From positions 124,001-188,000 of the forward strand of contig JAFDYQ010000001.1 in the NCBI GenBank assembly GCA_018267365.1: a stretch of DNA of 64,000 bases, in the 5' to 3' direction. The notes under the pieces are model-generated. The model was not told the origin of the DNA. It searched no databases and saw only the letters and a program-made list of their open reading frames with translations. This DNA is from Bacteroidota bacterium. Lineage in GTDB: Bacteria > Bacteroidota > Bacteroidia > Chitinophagales > LD1. The position numbers and the translations under genes were made by a program. Every line of letters begins with the position of its first letter. Position 1 is the stretch's first letter. This document shows, one piece after another, positions 7,777 through 16,111 of the stretch.

Positions 7777-8643
7777 ATGACAGCTCAAATTACAAAGAAA
7801 CACCACTATATCCCTCAGTTCTTAATAAAGAACTTCTGCGATACTGACGGAAAGCTTTTTATATACGATAAGCAGGCCGATAGATTTTTGGGTAAGAAAA
7901 GTCCAGGAGGTATATTCTACGAGTTGCACAGAAACACAATAAACATGCACGGCTCCAAAGTCGATAATATGGAGCAACTGTATAGTGCTTTGGATGATAG
8001 ATTTGCTAAGGCAATACAACGTGTAGTTTCAGCCAAGAAAATTAGTGTTGAGGACCTAATGAGTATTTTACTTTTTGCTGCCACATTAAAATGGCGTGTT
8101 CCTGCAATCGACAACACGTTTAATACTTTAAAGGAAGAAGTGAAATATGCTGACCTTCCTATTACAATACGGCCAGTAGATCAAAATGGAGATGTGAGCC
8201 AAGAAATGTTAGACTACATCTTACAATCTGATGCTTTTAGGGAATCTATGCGAATGATATTCCCATTTGTTCCCTTTTTAACTGGCGAAAAACTTTTAGA
8301 GTACCATGATGGCGCTTTTATAAATACCAACGAGCGCGTCATCTCTGTACTCGGGGATTGCGGCCTCATTGAACAGCAAGGGGAAAATATAAATGACCTG
8401 GGAAACTTTGTTTTGCCGCTTAGCAGTACTGATACATTTATTTTTAAAAAAGGGAGTACAACCAATATTAAAACTGTCGCATTCTTCTCTGGCCGAGATA
8501 TATTATCGGTTATCCGGTCGGAAAGATATATCGCTTGTATGAGTAAGGACCATTTGGAAAATGTGATCAAGGCATATAAAGAGGTCAAAGAAAAGGGAGC
8601 AGAAAAGATTATTGAAAGCATAGTGTTCAGGAACATCTATTAA
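7777..8643 (+). CDS. DUF4238 protein
   Basis: A 288-residue protein starting with the DUF4238 signature: KKHHYIPQFLIKNF near residues 6-19, followed by an FIYDK strand. The biochemical role of the family is unknown to me. Members are frequent on mobile elements and beside defence genes. The rest is mostly helical with no membrane segment. It is tightly coupled to the trypsin-like protease gene upstream and may be its partner or substrate. Confidence 0.8.
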   Translation: MTAQITKKHHYIPQFLIKNFCDTDGKLFIYDKQADRFLGKKSPGGIFYELHRNTINMHGSKVDNMEQLYSALDDRFAKAIQRVVSAKKISVEDLMSILLFAATLKWRVPAIDNTFNTLKEEVKYADLPITIRPVDQNGDVSQEMLDYILQSDAFRESMRMIFPFVPFLTGEKLLEYHDGAFINTNERVISVLGDCGLIEQQGENINDLGNFVLPLSSTDTFIFKKGSTTNIKTVAFFSGRDILSVIRSERYIACMSKDHLENVIKAYKEVKEKGAEKIIESIVFRNIY

Positions 8644-8739
8644 ATCCTATGCAGAAGTGAACTAATATCCTACATGTTTAACCGGTGTCTAGTATTTTAT
8701 ATACCTATTTTGGGGTATTTTTAAATTGAAATTCAATAT

Positions 8740-8762
8740 GTAGGTTTAAAATATAAACCTAC
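8740..8762 (+). promoter_or_regulatory. Hairpin directly before the start codon at 8767
   Basis: GTAGGTTTA at 8740-8748 pairs exactly with TAAACCTAC at 8754-8762 around a 5-base A/T loop, four bases before the ATG at 8767. It would cover the ribosome-binding region of the mRNA. A smaller repeat (ATTGAA/TTCAAT) lies just upstream. It could be a translational control or a protein-binding site. Confidence 0.4.
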
Positions 8763-8766
8763 CTCT

Positions 8767-9318
8767 ATGATCCTAGACTCTGATATCGCTCTCGCAGTTG
8801 AGATAGCTATTCCAATATGTCTTCTCCTTTGGTTCACTTATTGGCTCATTAATAGGACGATTGAGAATCAGCAACACTGGCATCATACTTTCGATGGACA
8901 ACAGTTTTCCGCTGACGAGTTTTATTCGTTAGTCCAACAGCATATTGAGAAAAGAGAAATACCCGACATTGAATTTTCGCGGACGACCTATACTCAAAAG
9001 CGGATGTTGAGCGATGAACGCGAGTATTTTCACATTGAGGTAGATGACTGTTTCTATGACGTATGTGCCGCGCCGCATGGCAACTGTTATTTTGTTTCCC
9101 TCTGGTCTGCCGAGCGTCCACCGGTATTAAAGAAAATTCTGAAAAGGATTCCAATTCTCAAGCATTGGCTAGAATCGAAATCATACCATCAAATAGACAC
9201 GGATAGCGTAACTCATAATGTAATCTTCACAAGTTTTAATGAAGCCATTGATGCTATCACCACTACAAAAGGTCTACGCGCGCTAACCAAATCTGAAAAG
9301 AAGGTGGTACTCAATTAA
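8767..9318 (+). CDS. Membrane-anchored protein, unknown
   Basis: A 183-residue protein with one hydrophobic segment near the N-terminus (about residues 9-28, IALAVEIAIPICLLLWFTYW) and a soluble, charged remainder. No family recognised. It lies 9 bases upstream of the large ATPase, so the two are probably co-translated. It may tether that ATPase to the inner membrane, in place of the membrane segments the ATPase lacks; this is inference from gene order. Confidence 0.65.
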   Translation: MILDSDIALAVEIAIPICLLLWFTYWLINRTIENQQHWHHTFDGQQFSADEFYSLVQQHIEKREIPDIEFSRTTYTQKRMLSDEREYFHIEVDDCFYDVCAAPHGNCYFVSLWSAERPPVLKKILKRIPILKHWLESKSYHQIDTDSVTHNVIFTSFNEAIDAITTTKGLRALTKSEKKVVLN

Positions 9319-9327
9319 TGACAAGCT

Positions 9328-12300
9328 ATGCCCCAATCACGCTCGGAACAGATCACAGCAAACTTCTATGAATGGGAGGAGCGTGGCCGTGGCTGGCAAG
9401 TATATGATGCAGCGGTTGAGTTAGAGCCTATTTTTATACCATTTTCCCCAGTAAGGTTTAACGGATCGAACAAAGTGGATGAGGGCTTTAGGCCATCAAT
9501 GTTTACGAAGGCCACGACCTACATCAAGAAAGCGTTTACCGTTTCAAACAGTAATCAATCGGAGGATTTTTCAGAGGATGCAGATGGTCTCCTCGCATAC
9601 CTTTATACTTCAGAAGCACCATTACAGAGCTTTTCCATTTCCTTCCCAAAGGATGCAAGGCCGTTCAAGGCATACGACATAGAGAAGTTTCTAACCATGC
9701 TTTCCTATACCAATAGCACGGTATGTTTTGAAATCGTCGCTTGGAGCGATTTGATACGATTGCAATTCGTATGTCGACAGTCCGACACTTCCCATATTGA
9801 AAACCAAGTAAGGGCATACTTCCCATCCTGCATTATCCAAAATGGTACGACATATATCAATAATATAGTCGATGGCGAAAAACATTTTTCAATTGTTGAC
9901 TTCGGCTTAGAGGAAGAATACATGCGTCCAATTGCCTCGGCTGATAAGTTCGATACAGACCCTCTCACAGGTCTCTATGGAGTATTAGATCACTTGGAGG
10001 GTGGAGAGCAGGCGGTCATTCAAGTTCTATTCAAAGGGACAGTAAATCCATGGGCTCAAAGCATTATGAGTTCCGTGAGTGATGGCAAAGGAGAATCCAT
10101 GTTTTCCGATGCACCGGAAATGCCGAAGCTAGCCCAGGAGAAAATATCTGCACCCCTCTTTAGCGTGAGTATCCGTGTTATTGCACAGGATACCAGTTAT
10201 GAAGGAGCTTGCAGGACCATTGCAAAGATCGGGCGAGTGCTTACCCAAAGTTCCCAGAGTATCGGGAATAAGCTCATACCGCTGAATAACAATGGCTATA
10301 GCGACCAAAACCATTTGTATGATGTACTGTTAAGGCAGACGCATAGAGGTGGAATGCTCCTTAACGCAAAAGAGCTTGCCACATTTGTACACTATCCTAT
10401 ATCAGTCTCTGCAAAGAAGCTTGAAACGGATATCCGCAAGACAAAGCGCGCGCCCAACATAGCATGGGGGTATGATTTCTGTCTGGGTTCAAATCAGCAT
10501 CAGGGATTTGAAGGTATCGTTACTCTCAGCCCTGAGCAAAGATTGAAACATATGCATGTGATCGGTGCGACAGGCACAGGCAAATCTACACTTCTCCAAT
10601 CGTGCATTGTGCAAGATATCCTACTTGGCAATGGATTAGCTGTACTTGACCCACACGGCGATCTCATAGAAAGCATATTGCCCCATATTCCTGAGAACAG
10701 GTATGATGATGTACTACTCATTGACCCGTCAGACGCAGAATATCCTGTAGGCTTCAATATCCTATCGGCTCATTCGGACCTAGAGAAGGAAATACTTGCC
10801 TCCGACTTGGTAGCGGTATTCAAGCGGCTCTCTACGAGTTTCGGCGATCAGATGTATTCCGTACTAGCTAACGCCATCCTAGCCTTTGTGGAAAGCACCG
10901 AAGGCGGCACGCTGATAGATTTGCGTCGTTTTCTTATCGAGAAGCCATATCGAGAGCAATTCCTAAAGACTGTTTCTGACCCGAGCGTTGTGTACTACTG
11001 GCAAAAGGAATATCCATTGCTTAAGTCTAGTTCCATTGGGTCTATCCTCACAAGGTTAGATTCTTTTTTGCGACCTAAACTGATACGGAACATGGTGGCT
11101 CAGAAAAAGAGCATAGACTTTGAGAGCATCATGGATGGCAAGAAAATACTTCTAATAAAGCTCTCCCAAGGTTTAATCGGAACTGAAAACAGCTACCTCT
11201 TAGGGACGTTCTTTGTGTCTAAGATATATCAGGCGGCAATGGCACGTCAGGCTAAAAGTAAGGAAAACCGGAATAACTTTTTTCTATACATAGACGAGTT
11301 TCAGAACTTTATTACTTCCTCGACGTCCGCTATTCTCTCAGGGACACGCAAATATGGCTTAGGCTGTATTCTCGCCCACCAGGACATGAGCCAGTTGCAG
11401 AAGTATGATACAGAGCTTGCAAACTCCGTAGTGGCAAATGCAGGAACGCGAATTTGCTTTAGGGTTGGAGATTTAGATGCCAAACGTTTTGCCGAGGGCT
11501 TTTCGTCTTTTGACCCACAAGACATACAAAACTTAGGAGTGGGACAAGCGGTAGCTCGTATAGAACGTCCAGAATATGATTTTACGATGTCTACCCTTCA
11601 GTTAAAAAGCGTTGATCCCAGTATTGCTCTTGAAACAGCTAGGAAGGTTATAGATTATTCACGAGAACGATACGGCACAGCTAAGAACGAGATTGAGAAA
11701 TCGCTGGAATATTTAAGAGATGAAAAGCAGGTTGTTCAGAAGGAAGTAGCGGAAGAAGAGATGCCGGAGATAGTTTCCGGTACTCCTGGAAGTGAGCCTA
11801 AGGAGGAAGTTTCTATCCCCGAAATTCAAGAGCCAGTTAAGGCTATTGAAATAACGGATAGTAAAACAAAGCAGAAGCTCATAGAGAAGCAAGAATTGAC
11901 AGAGCACCGTTATACGCAGATGTATATTAAGAAGATGGCGGAAGCGCGGGGTTATACGGCAAAACTGGAACAACCAACAAAGGATGGCGGGCGCGTGGAT
12001 GTGTTGCTTGAAAAAAACGCTAACCGTATCGCGTGCGAAATAGGAGTTACAACCACGACAAAATGGGAGACTCATAACATTCAAAAATGCTTAGACGAAG
12101 GATATGAGCTTGTCGTTGCTCTGACAAATAAGACAAGGCTAGTTTCTTCACTTCAAAAAGAAATACAAGCGCAAATACCACCACAGTGGCATGACCGCAT
12201 TATGGTTGCAGATCTCCCAACATTCTTGTCCTTTTTGGACAAGGAAAATGCTAAAGACGCCTCCGTCGAAACAAGAATTAAGGGATATAGAGTAAAGCTT

Positions 12301-12420
12301 GAATACTCCGCAATTTCGGAACAAGAAAATAAGAGCAAAAGTGAAACTATCACTAAACTGATAGTTGATTCATTTAAGAAACAAAACCAAACTCCATATA
12401 CCGATGCACCTTTTACTTAA
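9328..12420 (+). CDS. Large VirD4/HerA-like ATPase with nuclease-like C-terminus
   Basis: A 1,030-residue protein. The first ~370 residues form an uncharacterised N-terminal region. The ATPase has Walker A GATGTGKST (413-421), a DPHGD box and Walker B LYIDEFQNF (Asp656/Glu657), typical of the DUF87/TraM-recognition coupling-protein group. After a charged, Glu-rich linker (about 780-850), residues 870-980 look like a PD-(D/E)xK fold: Asp891 in GGRVDVLLE and Glu904 in IACEIG. The usual Lys two residues after Glu is a Gly here, so catalysis would need a migrated Lys (Lys912 is near) or is lost. It is followed, overlapping, by a coiled-coil gene. It may be a conjugative motor, or a HerA-nuclease-like defence ATPase. 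Confidence 0.8.
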   Translation: MPQSRSEQITANFYEWEERGRGWQVYDAAVELEPIFIPFSPVRFNGSNKVDEGFRPSMFTKATTYIKKAFTVSNSNQSEDFSEDADGLLAYLYTSEAPLQSFSISFPKDARPFKAYDIEKFLTMLSYTNSTVCFEIVAWSDLIRLQFVCRQSDTSHIENQVRAYFPSCIIQNGTTYINNIVDGEKHFSIVDFGLEEEYMRPIASADKFDTDPLTGLYGVLDHLEGGEQAVIQVLFKGTVNPWAQSIMSSVSDGKGESMFSDAPEMPKLAQEKISAPLFSVSIRVIAQDTSYEGACRTIAKIGRVLTQSSQSIGNKLIPLNNNGYSDQNHLYDVLLRQTHRGGMLLNAKELATFVHYPISVSAKKLETDIRKTKRAPNIAWGYDFCLGSNQHQGFEGIVTLSPEQRLKHMHVIGATGTGKSTLLQSCIVQDILLGNGLAVLDPHGDLIESILPHIPENRYDDVLLIDPSDAEYPVGFNILSAHSDLEKEILASDLVAVFKRLSTSFGDQMYSVLANAILAFVESTEGGTLIDLRRFLIEKPYREQFLKTVSDPSVVYYWQKEYPLLKSSSIGSILTRLDSFLRPKLIRNMVAQKKSIDFESIMDGKKILLIKLSQGLIGTENSYLLGTFFVSKIYQAAMARQAKSKENRNNFFLYIDEFQNFITSSTSAILSGTRKYGLGCILAHQDMSQLQKYDTELANSVVANAGTRICFRVGDLDAKRFAEGFSSFDPQDIQNLGVGQAVARIERPEYDFTMSTLQLKSVDPSIALETARKVIDYSRERYGTAKNEIEKSLEYLRDEKQVVQKEVAEEEMPEIVSGTPGSEPKEEVSIPEIQEPVKAIEITDSKTKQKLIEKQELTEHRYTQMYIKKMAEARGYTAKLEQPTKDGGRVDVLLEKNANRIACEIGVTTTTKWETHNIQKCLDEGYELVVALTNKTRLVSSLQKEIQAQIPPQWHDRIMVADLPTFLSFLDKENAKDASVETRIKGYRVKLEYSAISEQENKSKSETITKLIVDSFKKQNQTPYTDAPFT

Positions 12421-12952
12421 TGATGAGCTAGAGACACTACTAGTAAAACGCTCCTTGGAAAGACAGGACAAAACTGGATATAGTGTATTGTCTGACTTTA
12501 TTGGTCTTTTTAGCGATCCCATATCTTCATTCCTCTCACCAATTATCAAATTGTGGGAGATTGAAGTTGAACGAAAAAAGCTACAGATTTTGCATGAGCA
12601 ACTTCGTAGTCGCACAGAACTTCAAAAATCAATGATTGAAGCTAAAATATTTGAAATTACCGCAGTTATTCAACAGCGAAATCAAGAATTTGAAATAATT
12701 CGAATCGCCTTTTCCCATCAATTTAGACTTCTTGATGATTATCACAAAACTCACGGCGAAACCTTTGCAATGCTTGGGAAGCAATTGATTATTGAAAAGG
12801 ATACTATAAAGATTAAAATAATTGAACATCTAATGTTAGTGATTACAAGTAATGCTTCTGCAAATATGAATGCGATGTTGAATATGGTCTCTCCATTGCT
12901 AAAAACTCAAAATGTTTTAGTTGCAAATATTCTTAACCAATTAAATTCATAA
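12404..12952 (+). CDS. Helical / coiled-coil protein, unknown
   Basis: I take the ATG at 12404, which overlaps the end of the large ATPase by 17 bases and gives 182 residues; an earlier in-frame start at 12365 lies deep in the ATPase gene. The middle (about 55-125) is rich in Lys, Glu, Leu and Ile with heptad-like spacing and should form a long helix or coiled coil. There is no clear membrane segment. Translational coupling suggests it works with the ATPase. No family recognised. Confidence 0.6.
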   Translation: MHLLLNDELETLLVKRSLERQDKTGYSVLSDFIGLFSDPISSFLSPIIKLWEIEVERKKLQILHEQLRSRTELQKSMIEAKIFEITAVIQQRNQEFEIIRIAFSHQFRLLDDYHKTHGETFAMLGKQLIIEKDTIKIKIIEHLMLVITSNASANMNAMLNMVSPLLKTQNVLVANILNQLNS

Positions 12953-12954
12953 AT

Positions 12955-13542
12955 ATGATACTAGGATGGGTGCTTTTAGGATATGGAATTTACAAACTGC
13001 TAAGCCAAGAAATTAAGGAAAAAGTACAGAGAGAGGAAGAAAAGATTGAAGAGGAAATAGCGGAATTTAAAGTACGGTATGTTGAAAGCAAAATAGAACT
13101 CGATAGGCGAATTCAGGATGCAAAACGCAACATAAACTTTCAAAACTGTATTGATGCGCACTATCAGTCCATGATGACCTCCAATATTGCTTACGGAATT
13201 TTAGATAGAGAGCAAAGGTTGAAAGGTATATACTATAATGGAATCAAAGATATTGATACAAAGATCACAAACACCAAAAAAGAAAGAGATAAATACAAAG
13301 CTCATACAAGTGAGCGTGAAGAAAAGCACAAGGAAATGCAAAGCGGTATAGATCTCAAAAACGGTATTCTTGCGCACTTAAAGATTCACTCTGATAAGTC
13401 AAAAGAAATCCTATTAGATGTGAAAGAATTAAATAATAAGACACGAGACTTAAAATTCTTAATTCGAGATAATTTTGGTCAGAAAGGTCTCGAATGGTTT
13501 AATCGATTGGAAGAACGCACAAATAATCGGAAAAGAAGCTAG
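12955..13542 (+). CDS. Membrane-anchored coiled-coil protein, unknown
   Basis: A 195-residue protein that starts two bases after the previous stop. A short hydrophobic N-terminus (MILGWVLLGYGIYKLL) could be a membrane anchor. It is followed by a highly charged helical region with dense Lys/Glu and heptad patterns over most of its length. Together with the previous gene it gives two coiled-coil partners behind the large ATPase. No function can be named. Confidence 0.65.
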   Translation: MILGWVLLGYGIYKLLSQEIKEKVQREEEKIEEEIAEFKVRYVESKIELDRRIQDAKRNINFQNCIDAHYQSMMTSNIAYGILDREQRLKGIYYNGIKDIDTKITNTKKERDKYKAHTSEREEKHKEMQSGIDLKNGILAHLKIHSDKSKEILLDVKELNNKTRDLKFLIRDNFGQKGLEWFNRLEERTNNRKRS

Positions 13543-13581
13543 TTTCAAAATTCCCTATTAGCAATAACAAAAAATCTAAAC

Positions 13582-15117
13582 ATGAAATTTAAGGTTCTAG
13601 GCAGGTTTGAAGCTCCACCCTATAATGCTAAATCAAAGGCATATTTGACATGGGATAATTGGAATGATTTTTCATATTTAACACTTTTCGGATTAATATA
13701 TGTAGATGAAAATTCTACTAGACATACTATCGGCTCTATTAAGATTGGTTATGTTGATCAAGGTGAAGGAGAACGCAGGTTAGCGATAGGTGATGTTTTT
13801 GATACTCTACAAGAAGATTGCTTTTCTCTTGGTCAATCTGATGAGTATTATGAGAATCTTAATAAGCTAGGTACTGAAACTAGGGACGATATTCTTTTGG
13901 CGCTTAGAGATATAGCTAAGATGCCGGAAATGTTTGATCTAGCTATTGAGGAAAACGTAACCCGCATTTCATTGTTGCGATATATAAGCAAAACATCAGT
14001 TCTTGGCCAGTTTCGCAGATTGGCAAATGGCGGTGTGAGACTTACTAATTATAGTTTCCAATTTAAAGCTCCAAAAATTAGAGGAAGTACGAACACAATG
14101 GAACTATCTTTCAATGTAGAACCAGAATCCTTTCCACCAACAAACATCCATGTATTGATCGGCAGAAACGGAGTTGGGAAAACTCATCTCATCAATAATA
14201 TGATTAACTCGCTTGTCGAGCCAGACCCTCTTAGATATGGTAAATTTATTTCTGATCTGCCTGATGTAAATCAGGACCAAATCTTCGCTAACTTAACTTC
14301 CATTACTTTCAGCGCGTTTGACGCAACTGAACCGCAGCAAGAAAGGAAAGATAAAACTCAGGGCATCCAGTTTTCTTATATTGGATTAAAGAGATTTCCA
14401 ACATCTACTGAGAAAAATCCTGGCCCGAAAAGCACTGTTATGCTCAGAAATGAGTTCTTCAAAAGTTTAGGCTCCTGTATCGCTGGTGGAAAAGTTTCTA
14501 GATGGAAAAAAAGTATTGAAATGCTTGAATCTGATCCTAACTTTCAAGATGCTGCTATCGGCAGTCTTGCTGATATTCAATCGGAAGAAGAACGAAAACG
14601 CATTGCATTTGAGAAATTCTGGAAACTAAGCTCAGGGCATAAAATAATTTTATTGACTGTCACACGGTTGGTTGAAACATTGCAGGAAAAGAGTTTGGTT
14701 CTGATAGATGAACCTGAGGCACATTTACATCCCCCTTTATTATCCGCTTTTACTAGAACTCTTTCTGATTTACTAATGGATACTAATAGTGTTGCTATAA
14801 TTGCAACCCATTCTCCAGTTGTTTTGCAAGAAGTACCTAGAAGTTGTGTGTGGAAACTGAGAAGAATAGGTGCAGAAGCCACTGTTGAGAGACTTAGTAT
14901 AGAATCTTTTGGTGAAAACGTTGGAACATTAACCAACGAAATCTTCGGTCTTGAGGTAACTGAATCTGGCTATTATAAAATTCTTACTGCTTCCGTTCGA
15001 GAAAGCACTTCTTTCAGAAGTGTTTTACGCAAGTTCGATGGTCAATTAGGCATGGAAGCACAGGCTGTCGTAAGATCACTTATTGCAGTTAATAATCTAG
15101 ACCATGAGGACAATTAA
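13582..15117 (+). CDS. Septu-like (PtuA-type) AAA/ABC ATPase
   Basis: A 511-residue ATPase of the ABC/SMC-like type seen in OLD and PtuA proteins. Walker A is GRNGVGKT (194-201). A KLSSGHK segment stands where the ABC signature is expected. Walker B is SLVLIDEPEAHLHP with Asp376/Glu377, followed by an IIATHSP switch. The DEPEAHLHP box is characteristic of OLD/RecF-like ATPases paired with nucleases in defence. Its end overlaps the HNH gene by 14 bases. The pair matches the PtuA-PtuB layout of Septu, in which the ATPase assembles with and controls the HNH nuclease; no reverse transcriptase is present, so it is not a retron. Assignment to Septu is by architecture only. Confidence 0.75.
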   Translation: MKFKVLGRFEAPPYNAKSKAYLTWDNWNDFSYLTLFGLIYVDENSTRHTIGSIKIGYVDQGEGERRLAIGDVFDTLQEDCFSLGQSDEYYENLNKLGTETRDDILLALRDIAKMPEMFDLAIEENVTRISLLRYISKTSVLGQFRRLANGGVRLTNYSFQFKAPKIRGSTNTMELSFNVEPESFPPTNIHVLIGRNGVGKTHLINNMINSLVEPDPLRYGKFISDLPDVNQDQIFANLTSITFSAFDATEPQQERKDKTQGIQFSYIGLKRFPTSTEKNPGPKSTVMLRNEFFKSLGSCIAGGKVSRWKKSIEMLESDPNFQDAAIGSLADIQSEEERKRIAFEKFWKLSSGHKIILLTVTRLVETLQEKSLVLIDEPEAHLHPPLLSAFTRTLSDLLMDTNSVAIIATHSPVVLQEVPRSCVWKLRRIGAEATVERLSIESFGENVGTLTNEIFGLEVTESGYYKILTASVRESTSFRSVLRKFDGQLGMEAQAVVRSLIAVNNLDHEDN

Positions 15118-15955
15118 TCGGCCTACGGATACTGCGGGCGATGTTTTTACAGAGTGTATATCACTTGTGAGAAATCCAGGACTAAGACGTCGACTGAATG
15201 ACGTTAAAAACTTAGTAATTCAAGCCTCAGATGAACTTGATCAAAAAGTTACTAAAGGAAACCTGCATACCATAGTTAGAGAAACAATCATAAACGGCAA
15301 TGTGACTGCAAAAGAGTTAGAAAATGTTTACACTACCCGAATGGTGCCCAAATCATCACCTGGAAGAAAGATATATGACAAAATAAAGATTTCGGCTCCA
15401 CTGGGAATTTGTCCGTTATGCGCCCATAGAGAAGTAAAAACCATTGACCATTATTTGCCTAAAACTAAGTATCCACGTCTTGCTGTTGCACCTTTAAATT
15501 TACTGCCCGCCTGCACAGATTGTAATGACATAAAAGATGTCTTTTATCCCACAAAAGCAAGCGAAGAATTCATTCATCCCTATTACGATGATGTTGAAGA
15601 TGATCTTTGGTTGTATGCTCGAATCGAGCAAACAGTTCCAGCGACGGTACAATTCTATGTCAACCCACCTGATAATTGGTCTGAGCTTTTGAAAGAAAGG
15701 GTTAAATATCACTTTGAAAAATTGAATCTAAATGCTTTGTATTCGGTCCAAGCTGCGGTAGAATTAAATAACATTAATTATGGCTTATCTGAAATATTTG
15801 CGAGTAGTGGTGCTAATGGCGTTGAAGAGCATCTTTTGAAACAATCGCAATCGCGTTCACAAGCCAATATAAATTCTTGGCAAACTGCAATGTATGCGGC
15901 CATGTCATCTGATAACTGGTTTTGTAATGGCGGATTTCAACTTAGAGACATTTAG
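15104..15955 (+). CDS. HNH endonuclease (PtuB-type)
   Basis: A 283-residue protein with an HNH/McrA-like domain at about residues 100-145. CPLC (Cys103, Cys106) and CTDC (Cys137, Cys140) would bind zinc, IDHYLPK carries the catalytic His116, and Asn132 and Asn141 follow in the right places. This is the nuclease half of the ATPase-HNH pair and would cut DNA or RNA when released by the ATPase. It starts inside the end of the ATPase gene, a sign of coupled translation. The flanking residues are helical with no known domain. Confidence 0.78.
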   Translation: MRTINRPTDTAGDVFTECISLVRNPGLRRRLNDVKNLVIQASDELDQKVTKGNLHTIVRETIINGNVTAKELENVYTTRMVPKSSPGRKIYDKIKISAPLGICPLCAHREVKTIDHYLPKTKYPRLAVAPLNLLPACTDCNDIKDVFYPTKASEEFIHPYYDDVEDDLWLYARIEQTVPATVQFYVNPPDNWSELLKERVKYHFEKLNLNALYSVQAAVELNNINYGLSEIFASSGANGVEEHLLKQSQSRSQANINSWQTAMYAAMSSDNWFCNGGFQLRDI

Positions 15956-16079
15956 TAATCAGCGCGAATATAGAAACATGAATATCACGAGAATGAACAG
16001 AGTAAATTTCAATAACGCCGCTATAGAAGCAATAGGTCAAATAACTAGCAAAGGATCATTAGATAGGCAATCCATTTAA
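15927..16079 (+). CDS. Possible 50-residue ORF
   Basis: A short frame starting at ATG 15927 overlaps the HNH stop by 29 bases and encodes a polar 50-residue peptide ending near IGQITSKGSLDRQS. There is no homology I recognise. It could be a small accessory gene, a displaced C-terminus or chance. Confidence 0.2.
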   Translation: MADFNLETFSNQREYRNMNITRMNRVNFNNAAIEAIGQITSKGSLDRQSI

Positions 16080-16111
16080 CTACTTTATTGAGAAAATAAA
16101 AATATAGGCAT

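Noticed and set aside
13582-15955. Retron with PtuAB effector
   Set aside because: No reverse transcriptase gene and no msr/msd-like inverted repeats were found near the pair.
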